From: Meandrina meandrites | Lineage: Eukaryota > Cnidaria > Anthozoa > Scleractinia > Meandrinidae | Assembly: GCA_963693305.1 (NCBI GenBank) | Contig: OY855905.1 | Coordinates: 5,239,201-5,303,200, forward strand | DNA length: 64,000 nucleotides | Direction of reading: 5' to 3' | Shown here: piece by piece, positions 1 through 12,600 of the stretch | Layout of the letters: every line of letters begins with the position of its first letter | Numbering within the stretch: position 1 is the stretch's first letter | Notes under the pieces: model-generated | The model's input: the letters and a program-made list of their open reading frames with translations, nothing else | What the model was told of the DNA's origin: nothing | Database searches by the model: none | Made by a program: the position numbers and the translations under genes

Positions 1-159
1 CAATATAAAATATTTTAAGTTTAGGAAACGTTTGGTAACTTCTAACAAAAAAGGCGTATAGTTATCAAAGAACCAAAACAAGCATTAAAAACAAAAGCAT
101 TTTCTACTATTCTGTGGCTGTTTTTTACTAGAGACTTATACCCTATACAACAATGCTAG

Positions 160-190
<31 letters not shown>

Positions 191-586
191 CTCTTTTTTT
201 TCTGCGCCAAAGTTGCTAACGGATGTTCGTGGACTTCAAACTCAGCAAAGAGAAAATACAAGTTAAAGCTCACTTGAACCAGCCACTGCGCGGAACAACT
301 TATTTACCACTTCCAGCCAATCTTGCAAAAAAGAAGACAATAATTAACTTTTTGCTTTTTTCATATCCAGCAATAAAACATTTTTCGTCGCTAAATTGCA
401 ATTTATTTCTTTATATTCCCGACACATGTATTGCAGCTATTTTTACCTTTTCGGTTTGCAATAGAAACTACATTTTACACAATTTTGGTGCTTTACAAGA
501 CATCGAAATGCTTGAGTAGTTAGCCGGGTATCAAAACACCTTTAGAAACAAAACATGTTCATTATCTGCTTGTCGTTTCTTGATAG
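1..586. other. Intronic duplicate segment lacking its A-type LRR exon
   Basis: Matches the intron segments around 4824-5000 and 7130-7590. Where the other copies carry the A exon (acceptor gaatag followed by GGTATTACAATAC...), this copy has about 60 unrelated bases (roughly 285-345) between the sequence ending cacttgaacc and the one starting aactttttgc. The A exon has therefore been replaced or deleted. No gene seen; the short open frame at 223-519 is intronic. Confidence 0.7.
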
Positions 587-658
587 GCGCTTACACAATA
601 ATCAGTTAAAGAACTTGCCATCTGGAATTTTTGACAAAAATACTCGACTGCAGAAGCT
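587..658 (+). CDS. LRR exon 1 (B type)
   Basis: Acceptor gatag, donor gtaagt, 72 nt, phase 2-2. Encodes one LRR beginning [10 protein letters not shown]. Base-for-base identical to the exon at 7591-7662. Confidence 0.88.
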
Positions 659-3600
659 GTAAGTATTGTTATTAATCAGTATCAAGATCTGATCTTCAAG
701 ATCTGCTGACCATTTCTTTATAGGTTCTTAAGAAACAATCAGTTAACGAACTTGCCATCAGGAATTTTCGACAAAAATACATTTGCCGCAACCATGTTAC
801 ATTTCAGTTCTGCAGTAGAAAATATTTTAAGTTTTATACAATATTCGCAATTTAACAAGCAAAACGGGTAATCAAACAAGAAAAGAAATGGTTGGTAGCT
901 AATTAGTTGGGCTATTTTCGTTGCCAAATATAAATTGGATTCTTCTTGTTACATATTTATTAAAAAACAGTTGTAAGGTTAGCTGAGAACCAAAACACGA
1001 AAGCATTTATTATCTGCTGGGCTTTTCTTAAAAGGGACTTAATTGCAAGTGTAGCAAGTATAGCTTTTGTCTGTTTCATAAGCAGTTTCACTCGATTTCT
1101 CGTCATCAAATTTCAAGTGAAGTCTTTTTGTTCCCGATCAATTAATTTGTCGTAATCTTGTAACGTTTTTAATTCTGTAATGTAAAATAATTTAAGTTTG
1201 GGAAACGTTTGGTAACTTTTTACAAAAAAGACGTGATTAGTTATCCAAGAACCAAATTAAGCCTTAAAAAACAAAAGCTTTTTTTTTAATATTCTGTGGC
1301 TGTTTTTTACTAGAGACTTATATATGGGGCGATAAATGTAAAAATATTATTTAAGCATATTTTCCCTATATGTTTTCCTATTTAACAAATGTCATATAAG
1401 TCGTCTTGAAATTTATAAATAACACGTGAGTCGACTTGTCATTTATAAATGCGATTTATAAATCGCTAGAAATCTATCTTTGCAATTTATAAATCGTAGT
1501 CTCTGAATCTCTGTGATTTATAAATGGCAAACTTTACAACTTTGCTATTTATAAATCGCAAGATACCTAATTTTGCAATTTATAAATTGCAGAAAACCAA
1601 ACTTTGAAATTTATAAATCACAATACACCGAACTTTTGTACTTTTGCGATTTATAAATTGCACACTTTGCGATTTATAAATCGCGAATGCGTAATTCATA
1701 AATCGCAAATGTGTGATTTATAAATCACAAATGTGTGATTTATAAATCGCAAATGTGTAATTTACAAATCGCAAATGTGTGATTTATAAATCGCAAATTT
1801 GCGATTTAAATGCGAACTGTTTTCTGTAAAACCGCAAACGAAATAAACGTATGACCGCGTGCTCGTACTCCAACAGAGTAATTTGGCGGAAAAATTTAAG
1901 CGGGAAAATCTTTATCTACATTTTTCACTATGGCGGATATGGACGACTTCGCGAGGAGGCTTTCGACAGCAGTGTCTAGAGCGATCACTGAGGCCCTTGG
2001 TGCGCAGGATTCATCTCCACAAATTCAGGTAGTGATAGATCTCTACTTTGTTTCATCGATTTATTTTGATTGCTAGTGAATGGATCCGTTTTCGTTACTC
2101 TCGACCTTGAGTCGCGTGCGTCATTTTAATGGGCCTGTTTTCTTATTTGCCGGGTTCTACTCCATCGGCTATCCCGCCTACCGTTCCATGTCAGGTTTGT
2201 TTAATTGTCACTGATTTTACCGGTATTGTTCCATTCAGTAATGAAGCTGCTAGAATATTGTATACCGTATTTGTCCAGATAATGAACTCGTTAACAAGGG
2301 TCGAGATATTCGCACGTCCTCCATAAATATGCACGAGTTCAGTCTGGAATCCTTTTTTGTATATTTATTGTACCGTCTAGATATAAGATATTCACTACAT
2401 GGGTGGTAATTTCTGATAATTTAACCTAGTTCCCTTTATATTCTAAATCCGTTTAACTGCTCACTTTTTGTAGTGAGTGCCCGGCGGGGGGGGGGGGGGG
2501 GGGGGGGGCTCCCATATGAAATGGGTCGGGATGTTGTCATTTCGCTTAAAATAAATCGATGAAACAAAGTAGAGATCTATCACTACCCGAGTTTTTGGAG
2601 ATGAATCCTGTGCACCAAGGGCCTCAGTGATCGCTCTTGATACGGCTGTCGAAAGCCTCCGCGCGAAGCCGTCCCTATCCGCCATAGTGAAAAATGTAGA
2701 TAAAGATTTTCCCGCTTAAATTTTGTCGCCAAATTACTCTGTTGAACTACGAGCCCGCGGTGCGCTTTTGCGATTTATAAATCGCAAATTTTCCATTTAT
2801 AAATCACACATTTGCGATTTATAAATCAAACATTTGCGATATATAAATCAAACATTTGCGATTTGTAAATTACGCATTTGCGATTTATAAATCACACATT
2901 TGTGATTTATAAATCACACATTTGCGATTTATAAATCACACATTTGCGATTTATAAATCACACATTTGCGATTTATAAATCACACATTTGTGATTTATAA
3001 ATCACACATTTGTGATTTATAAATCACACATTTGTGATTTATAAATCACACATTTGCGATTTATAAATTACACATTTGCGATTTATGAATTACGCATTCG
3101 CGATTTATAAATAAAAGGGTGCAATTTATAAATCACAAATGTTCGGTGTATTGTGATTTATAAATTGCAAAGTTTGGTTTTCTGCAATTTATAAATTGCA
3201 AAATTAGGTATTTTCCGATTTATAAACAGCAAAGTTGTAAAGCTTGCGATTTATAAATCACAAAGATTAAGAGACTGCGATTTATAAATTGCAAAGCTAG
3301 ATTTCTAGCGATTTATAAATTGCAAAGAGCTTTAAATGTGTTATTTAGACGACTTATATGGCATTTGTTAAATTGCAAAAAATATAGGAAAAATATGCTT
3401 AAATAATATTTTAAACATCTTGCGCCCAATACTTATATTCTATAGAACAATGCTAAAACATGTTTGAAAGCTGTTTAGTTAAAAATGGTTTAAAATTGTT
3501 TTCTTCGCTGAAGTTGCTAGCTGATGTTCGTGGACTTCAAAGTCAGCAAAACGAAAATACAAGTTAGAGCTTACTTGAACCTTTAAAACAAATTTTCTGT

Positions 3601-6600
3601 TCCTGATTTTCATTTTGTTAAATCTGATTTAATTAAATATATTTTGCTGGTGTGAATAGGGTATTACAATACAATCAGTTAAAGAACTTGCCATCTGGAA
3701 TTTTCGACAACAATACTCAGCTGACGGAACTGTAAGTATAACTTTTTGCTTTTTTCATATCCAGCAATAAAACATTTTTCGTCGCTAAATTGCAATTTAT
3801 TTCTTTATATTTCCAACACATGTATCGCAGCTATTTTTCCCTTTTCGGTTTGCAATAGAAACTACATTTTACACAATGTTGGTGCTTTACATAACATCGA
3901 AATGCTTGAGTAGTTAGCCGGGTATCAAAACACCTTTAGACACAAAACATATTTATTATGTGCTTGCCGTTTCTTCATAGGTACTTACACAATAATCAGT
4001 TAAAGAACCTGCCATCTGGAATTTTTGACAAAAATACTCTACTGCAGAAGCTGTAAGTACTGTTATTGATAAGTTTCATCAGCAACATTAGTCGGGCCAT
4101 TTTCGTCGCCAAATTTCAACTGGATTCTTCGCCTTTCCGATAAATTTTTCGTAATCATTTTCTCTTTTATGTGTAGTTCTGCAGTTGAATTTTTTTAACC
4201 TTTAGGTAATTGTGATGCTTAAAAAAGGCTTGAGTAGTTAGTCTGGTGACCGTTTCTTTATAGGTTCTTAAGAAACAATCAGTTAACGAACTTGCCATCA
4301 GGAATTTTCGACAAAAATACTCAGCTGCAGATCTTGTAAGTATAACTATTTGCAAGTTTCATAACAGGAATATGCTTATTTTTCGCCATCAAATTTCAAC
4401 AGGATTCATTTTATTTCCAATAAATTTGTCGCAACCATGTTACATTTAAGTTCTGCAGTAGAGAATATTTAAAGTTTTATACAATATTCGCAATTTAGCA
4501 AGCAAAACGGGTAATAAAACACGAAAAGATATCGTTAGTCGCCATTAGTCGTGCTATTTTCGTCGCCAAATATAAATTGGATTTTTCTTGTTACATATAT
4601 ATTAAAAAAAAACAGTTGAAAGGTTAACTGAGAACCAAAACAGAAAAGCATTTATTATCTGGTAGGCTTTTCTTAAAAGGAACTTTATTACAAGTGAAAT
4701 AAGTATAGCTTTTATCTGTTTCATAACCAGATTCAGTCTATTTCTCGTCATCAAATTTCAACTGGAGTCTTTTTGTTTCCGATAAATTAATTTTCCGTAA
4801 CCTAGTTACGTTTCCAATTCTGCAATATAAAATATTTTAAGTTTAGGAAACGTTTGGTAACTTTTAACAAAAAAAGGCGTATAGTTATCAAAGAACCAAA
4901 ACAAGCCTTAAAAACAAAAGCATTTTCTATTATTCTGTGGCTGTTTTTTACTAGAGACGTATACCCTATACGACAGTGCTAAAACATGTTTAACCCTTTC
5001 AGTGCGAAAGTCGACATTTGTCGACATTTGGAGGAGTAGTCATTTAACCACTTGTGACGTCATCAGTTTAAACGTCAATCAATTTTTCAGATAAGCAACT
5101 GACACAGCGTGGATTGATCTTTCCATAGGACCATGCATTTGCTATATCGACTGCATTCTGATGGAGCTAATCGAAAAAACAGGCGGCTGCGTTTTTGGTG
5201 CAAAATCGGTGCATAAACAGGTCAACACACCTGTAATTGATCAACGTCCCCTTTTCAGGGTTTACCGATGATTTTGTCCGAACTTATCCTGCCAGAAAGT
5301 AGGAGGTGAAGAGTAGAAATTAACGAGGATAAGAAAGCAAAAAAAAAGAAGGAAAACGCGCAAGAGAAAATTTGGAACGGATTCAGCAAAGTCCAAATTT
5401 TGGCTTATGCGCATGCACCAAAGTAAAAAATTATACATTGTTACACGGAATCTCTATCAAAATGTTGCTGCGATGTAAAAAAAGTGCTTTTATAGCGAAT
5501 TTTGGGCAAAATTAGCATCATAACAACAAAAATTGGGTTAAACGGTTAAAATACCGCGTTTTTTTGGGGGGGGGGGGGAGAATTCAGCAGTGAAAGGGTT
5601 AAAAGCTGTTTAGTTAAAAGTGGTTTAGAATTGTTTTCTTCGCTGAAGTTGCTAACTGATGTTCGTAGACTTCAAAGTCAGCAAAATGAAAATACAAGTT
5701 AGAGCTTACTTGAGCCCTTAAAAAATTCTTTCTGTTTGTTTTCTGTTCCTGATTGTCATTTTGTTAAATCTGATTTAATTAAATATATTTTGCTGGTGTG
5801 AATAGGGTATTAGAATACAATCAGTTAAAGAACTTGCCATCTGGAATTTTCGACAACAATACTCAGCTTACGGAACTGTAAGTTTAACTGTTTGCTTTTT
5901 TCATATCCAGCAATAAAACATTTTTTTCGTCAGCAAATTGCAATTTATTTCTTTATATTTCCAACACATGTATTGCAGCTATTTTTCCCTTTTCCGTTTG
6001 CAATAGAAACTACATTTTACACAACTTTGGTGCTTTACAAAACATCGAAATGCTTGAGTAGTTAGCCGGGTATCAAAACACCTTTAGACACAAAACATAT
6101 TTATTATGTGCTTGCCGTTTCTTCATAGGTACTTGCACAATAATCAGTTAAAGAACTTGCCATCTGGAATTTTTGACAAAAATACTCTACTGCAGAAGCT
6201 CTAAATACTGTTATTGATAAGTTTCATCAGCAACATTAGTCGGGCCATTTTCGTCGCCAAATTCCAACTGGATTCTTCGCCTTCCGATAAATTTTTCGTA
6301 ATCATTTTTACTTTTGTATGTAGTTCTGCAGTTGAATTTTTTTAACCATTAGGTAATTGTGATGCTTAAAAAAGGCTTGAGTAGTAAGCTGAGAACAGAA
6401 ACATATATTTTCAAGATCTGGTGACCGTTTCTTTAAAGGTTCTTAAACAACAATCAGTTAACGAACTTGCCAGCAGGAATTTTCGACAAAACTATTCAGC
6501 TGCCGATCTTGTAAGTATCACTATTTGCAAGTTTCATAACAAGCATATGTTTGCTAATCAGATTGCATGCTTATAGAGTTCGACATTTCCTTTCTTTACA

Positions 6601-9600
6601 AAAGGAAGGGTGTAACGAGAGGTCGGTCATGCGAAATCTCATAAGTTATTCATTCTAGCCCATGTGCTTAGAAGGCCATGTTACATAGCGGTTAGCGGGT
6701 TCGTTGGAGTTGTTCACTTGTATGTGTTGTGTTCAATACACCTTGGGTTACAATCAAATGTTTTGTGTTGGCTGAACTACGTCTCACAAACAACCCCAAA
6801 CTTAACAATAGGAAATTTTGGTGCTTTACAGAACAACGAAATGCTTGAGTTAGCAAGTCGAATACCAAAACATCTTTATTATCTGATAACCTTTTCTTGA
6901 TAGGTACTTACACGGAAATCAATTAAAGAACTTGCCATCTGGAATTTTTGACAAAAATACTCGACTGCAGAAGCTGTAAGTATTGTTATTAATCAGTTCC
7001 ATCAGCAAAATTAGTCTGACCATTTTCGTGGCCAAATTTCAACTGGATTCTTCTCATTTCCGATAAATTTTTCGTAAACATTTTCTCTTTTGTATGGAGT
7101 TCTGTAGTGGAATTTTTTTTAACTTTTCGTGGACTTCAATCTCAGCAAAGCGAAAATACAAGTTAGAGCTTACTTGAACCTTTGAGAAATTCTGTCTGTT
7201 TGTTTTCTGTTTCTGATTTTTATTTTGTTAAATCTGATTTAATTAAATATATTTTGCTGGTGTGAATAGGGTATTACAATACAATCAGTTAAAGAACTTG
7301 CCATCTGGAATTTTCGACAACAATACTCAGCTGACGGAACTGTAAGTATAACTTTTTGTTTTTTTCATATCCAGCAATAAAAGATTTTACGTCGCTAAAT
7401 TGCAATTTATTTCTTTATATTTCCGACACATGTATTGCAGCTATTTTTACCTTTTCGGTTTGCAATAGAAACTACATTTTACACAATTTTGGTGCTTTAC
7501 AAGACATCGAAATGCTTGAGTAGTTAGCCGGGTATCAAAACACCTTTAGAAACAAAACATGTTCATTATCTGCTTGTCGTTTCTTGATAGGCGCTTACAC
7601 AATAATCAGTTAAAGAACTTGCCATCTGGAATTTTTGACAAAAATACTCGACTGCAGAAGCTGTAAGTATTGTTATTAATCAGTATCAAGATCTGATCTT
7701 CAAGATCTGCTGACCATTTCTTTATAGGTTCTTAAGAAACAATCAGTTAACGAACTTGCCATCAGGAATTTTCGACAAAAATACATTTGTCGCAACCATG
7801 TTACATTTCATTTCTGCAGTAGAAAATATTTTAAGTTTTATACAATATTCGCAATTTAACAAGCAAAACGGGTAATCAAACAAGAAAAGAAATGGTTGGT
7901 CGCTAGCTAGTCGGGCTATTTTCGTCGCCAAATATAAATTGGATTCTTCTTGTTACATATTTATTAAAAAACAGTTGTAAGGTTAACTGAGAACCAAAAC
8001 ACGAAAGCATTTATTATCTGCTGGGCTTTTCTTAAAAGGGACTTAATTGCAAGTGTAGCAAGTATAGCTTTTGTCTGTTTCATAAGCAGTTTCACTCGAT
8101 TTCTCGTCATCAAATTTCAAGTGAAGTCTTTTTGTTCCTGATCAATTAATTTGTCGTAACCTTGTTACGTTTTTAATTCTGTAATGTAAAATAATTTAAG
8201 TTTGGGAAACGTTTAGTAACTTTTAACAAAAAAGACGTGAGTAGTTATCCAAGAACCAAATTAAGCCTTAAAATCAAAAGCATTATGGGGCGCACAAGTT
8301 CTACAGACTGGACCTATACAAATAGACAAAACATTGAGATTAGAGAGACATAAAAACATGAAATATTAGGCACACAAGAATGTTTACAAAGTCAGTTATT
8401 ATCCATGTAGTTCTGTCACGAATAAAAAATATCAACGAAGACCAGCAAACGCATTGACTCGAATTTAAACTCTATTTTGAACTTCTTAGCACAATAAATC
8501 TGCGTAGTTACATCACATATGCGTTCTATATATAAAACTCTTGGTTTTTACATGTCTAGAGGACATAATAAACAGGAACAGAATGTACATGTAGAGTTTA
8601 TAGCGTGCTGGTTTGCTTGAACTTGCATCGAAGATCACACACTTCAATTTGGTTTGTTGGACTAATTTTACTATCAAATAGAATAACTTTCACTTACTTC
8701 GCTAACAGCAGACACAAACTCTCTTTCCATTGCTTCAAGGCCTTCTAAAAGATCCAAAATCGTCTCTAAATCGTCACCGAACATGAATAAACCTTCGTCG
8801 GCCATGTTGACAACACGATCTGTGCAGGGTCAGTGTCACGTGACGGGACCGTTCAACATCGGAGACGCGCTATCGTTATCGTTCTTTGAAGTTCGCCGGC
8901 TTTCATAACCAGTATCCTCTACTAACTATGTTTAAAGCCAAATTTTGAATTTTGTCTCTAATGATCAGATTAACTATTATTATAAAACAAATCATTATTT
9001 GAAGACAACCTTTTCCTAACTGCAGCAATTTCCTACAATTAGAAAAAATCCATGCATTTGAAGTTAATTTACGAGCTGCATTGTTTGTGTCTCAAGCATT
9101 GAAAGTTCGTAATTAATGCTAAAGAGCAGTTCATCGCTTCTGGAGACGTCGATGTCCTCTATTTCATCTGCGAGTGTTCTTTAGGGTTATTTCTTACCAT
9201 TTTGAACTCCATCAACAGGGCCCGCGCAGCAAGATTTTGAGGGGGGGGGGGGGGGGGGGCTAAACGTGAATGTGTAATCATTAGCCAACTTGAGGGGTTG
9301 GAGGGGTCCGGAGGCATGCTACCCTGAGAAAATTTGGGTTCTAGTTACTCTCAGGTACCGGAAGTTGGATTTAAAATTAACAAACAGTGTAAAGATACAA
9401 ACGTTCAGTGCTTAAAGCGAAATGTTTTTACAACTTGAAACAGCAAGGGGCCACAAACAACAATGCTGCTGACACGTAGGATCTACAAGAGATTATTGCA
9501 ATGTATTTGTGCTGGCCTTAGAGCTGGCGTTATTTAGATTTGCTACACCGCGCTGACAATTGCGCTGATGAGTCACAAAAAGGACGAAACAGCTGTCCGC

Positions 9601-12600
9601 GATTGCAACCCTGCTTTGTCGGTTCTGGTCGTGTTGGTGTTTCGCAAAGTTACTTTTTCACGTAGTATCAGCCTTGCTATATTATTGTAACGTTTTTACA
9701 GTATAAGTATACCAAACCTTTATAACCAGACCTATAGATTTACTATCGAATCCTGCTTGAAACAATATGATTTACTCCAAATCAGTACTACTGCCATTAG
9801 CTTTTACAAACCAGGAATCCGACGATTTTTGCTATAATTCAGCCTAATCAGAATAGAAATTAACAACGACTAAAATTTTAGTGCAAATTAGATTCTTTAA
9901 AGATGCCGAAATTTCTCTTTCTGTTATTGCTACGATCAGCAAATTCTTTAGCGATGCCAAAAAGTCATTCTTCATGACTGTTTATCATTGTCAGGTTGCT
10001 AAACCTCTCTGCCTGCGTGAAACCAGCTTCTGGAGAGGCGTTCAAATGAAATACTTTAGTAACTGTTCGTCAACAATATTTTGTTTCGTTTTTTTTTCTC
10101 TCTTTAGTTGCTTATTTACTTAAGTTCTTCTTATTTTTTCTTTTTAAGTAAAAAAGTGGGGGGGCTAAAGCCCCCCCCCCCCCCCCCCCCACCAGCCCCT
10201 CCCTCTGCGCGGGCCCTGATAAAGGTTATCTTGTTTGCACCTGGCGAGAAAAATCGTCTTGAAAATTTAGAACGGCTCGTTTCTTGAAGGTTTCATAAAA
10301 GCAAGCTGCTCATTGGATAACATTTAGCTTCTTGCAGAAAACGATCACTTATTTGGTGATTCTTGAATATTCCCGATATCTGAACCATCGATCGGTCGAA
10401 CGAACGAACGAGCCATGGATGGAACGTAGCAAAATTACTGAATGCTCCAATAATCTGCCTTCTACCAACACTAATGCTCCAGCAGTAATATTAGTTTCCT
10501 TAAAGGTCAAATGAACCAAATTTTCGACATTCTTTCTTTTGCGATTTTAAAGCAACCAAATGCTAAAAGAACTCATTATTAAGTAAACTTAGGAGGAAAT
10601 TTTGCTTTCTGAGCCTTAAAGCGCGAACTATAGCAAAATCTACGAAGATTTTCGAAGGCTTCACGAAAACGTTTCCAAAATGATCGCGCACTGGAATGGA
10701 AGGAGTGGATCGATCTTTGAATTTTGTGACGTAATAGTTTTGCGATCGAGAGGACGAATAATGTAAAGTTTGAGAGTTTGAGTCAGTCTGAGTAATTCAA
10801 GTAATTCTGAAAGGACCTACGTTTTTTTAAAAACATGGTAGTTATATTTTTTACTACACTGGAATCTAGTTTAAAAGATTAATAAGTATTAAAGCACTGA
10901 GTAAAATTGTAAGCATTGTGCGATATAGGAGGATTTCAAACACTGGATGGCTAATAAAAATCTTCAGTTCGCTCAGCTTGGTATCAAACAAAGAATTTTG
11001 TTATACACCTCAACTGAAATGCAGTTTTTTTTGGATTTGCACGCAATTATATATAATCAGGACGTGTACGGCTTGAAACCCGGATCGGTATGAGCGCGAA
11101 ATTATTCTAGGATGTGACCAAAAGCTAAGATTGTATTCACTATTTTCTTTTTCGTACTCGAGAGTCACACAAAACACACAAATAAATTGGTAGACAAAAA
11201 TTTAACTTCAATGCAAATTCGAAACCGCAAACCATCACGCAGGGTAAAACTTTCTTGAATGAATAAATTCGTGTCGTTTTCAGCCGAAAGAAAATTCAGT
11301 GGTGAATGTGAATAATAAATACAGAGCGTTTACCGACTGTCTCCGCGGACACTGTGAGGTTTGTTTCTATTACCTGTAGTGTTTATAGTCCATATTTTGG
11401 CCACAGAGACGTAAGTTCTATTACCTGGTACATATTAACATGCGTCAAAAACACGTCTCAAAAAGCGTGCACGTGGAAGCTGCATTATTCGGTGAGGATA
11501 TTGAATCGATACTGAAGTTGATATTGAAGTTGGCAATACTTGCCAAGCCAAACCAACCAAATAAAAGTGCTAATAATCATAATAAAAATACTAGCAAGCC
11601 CCAGTTATGAATATTCCTTACTTCCAACTTCCTACATTAAGCAAAAGATGAACAAACAGTTGTACGTAGTCTCTCTGTTCGTCGGCGGGCATTCTTCGCC
11701 GTATTTAATTTTCTGATCAAAAAGTAGTTGGGACTGCATCCTCTTCAAGGTTAAGTCTTAGAGACTTGAAGGTAGAACGCAGAAACCTCCTTACTGACAG
11801 ATTTTGTTTAATACAGTTTTCAGTGAAATGAGCCGCATAAATGCGTGAGTGTTTGTTTTGGTTCAAACAATTATCTTTTCATATTTACAACCCAACGTTC
11901 TCTAAATTTTGAATCTTCAGAAAACTTAAATGTACTTACTCTAGACTTTGCGGTATTATTTCAGTTTATTGCTGCTCAAAACACCATGATCTTCCGCTTT
12001 AAACGATGTCACCGACTTGGTGAACTTCAGAACTGAACGGTTTTGAATTCCCCGGAATCTTAATGTCACCAACAGTGACGTCTTAGTTGCGTTTCCGACA
12101 ATATCCCGACAATTTTTCCGACTGCTCCACGATTATGAAGGCCAAAAATAAGCACTTTTAAACTTGCAATATCTCTGCGATGCAAAGTCCAATTACTCTG
12201 AAACTTCAGAATATGTTTATTTGGCTCTTAATTAACAGATTGGGTAAAAATAAAGAAAAATCAAAATTTTGGTTCATTTGACCTTCAATAAAATGAAATT
12301 CTCTACTAATTTGTTTCGACTTATTCACTTAATGCTTTCTTCCTTGATAGGGAGTTGGGCAACAATCAGTTAAATCAATTATCACCTGGAATTTTGGATA
12401 AAAATACTCTTCTGTGGTGGCTGTAAGTATAGCTATATATTACTTTCATGACCACCATTAGTCAATATTTTGTCCCCAGATATCAATGAGATGGGTCCTT
12501 TTTCCCATAAACGTAACGTGGCCATGCCATCTTGTTAGTTCCTAGGCAATTTTGGTGCATTTTATTTCATTTTATTTTTTTAGTATAAGTAGTTCAATGA

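Larger units (their letters stand above)
1324..3430. mobile_element. Long-inverted-repeat (fold-back) DNA element with 8-bp target duplication
   Basis: The element begins ATGGGGCG and ends CGCCCAAT, flanked on both sides by ACTTATAT (1316-1323 and 3431-3438). Paralogous uninserted intron copies read ACTTATAC without the element (around 134 and 4960). The arms (about 1324-2069 and 2543-3430) are mutual inverted repeats over most of their length, including subterminal arrays of a 22-bp unit with the palindromic core GATTTATAAATC. The centre (2070-2542) has a G tract at 2484-2508. Each arm carries an inward-facing ATG exon. No transposase seen, so it is probably non-autonomous. An 8-bp duplication fits hAT- or P-like families; superfamily not assigned. 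Confidence 0.85.

Noticed and set aside
223..519. 98-codon ORF at the start of the window
   Set aside because: It lies entirely in duplicated intron sequence; the paralogous copies do not keep the frame.
2765..3115. Regular 22-bp repeats resembling a CRISPR array
   Set aside because: There are no unique spacers, the units are head-to-tail with palindromic cores, the array mirrors the other arm of a fold-back element, and the genome is eukaryotic.
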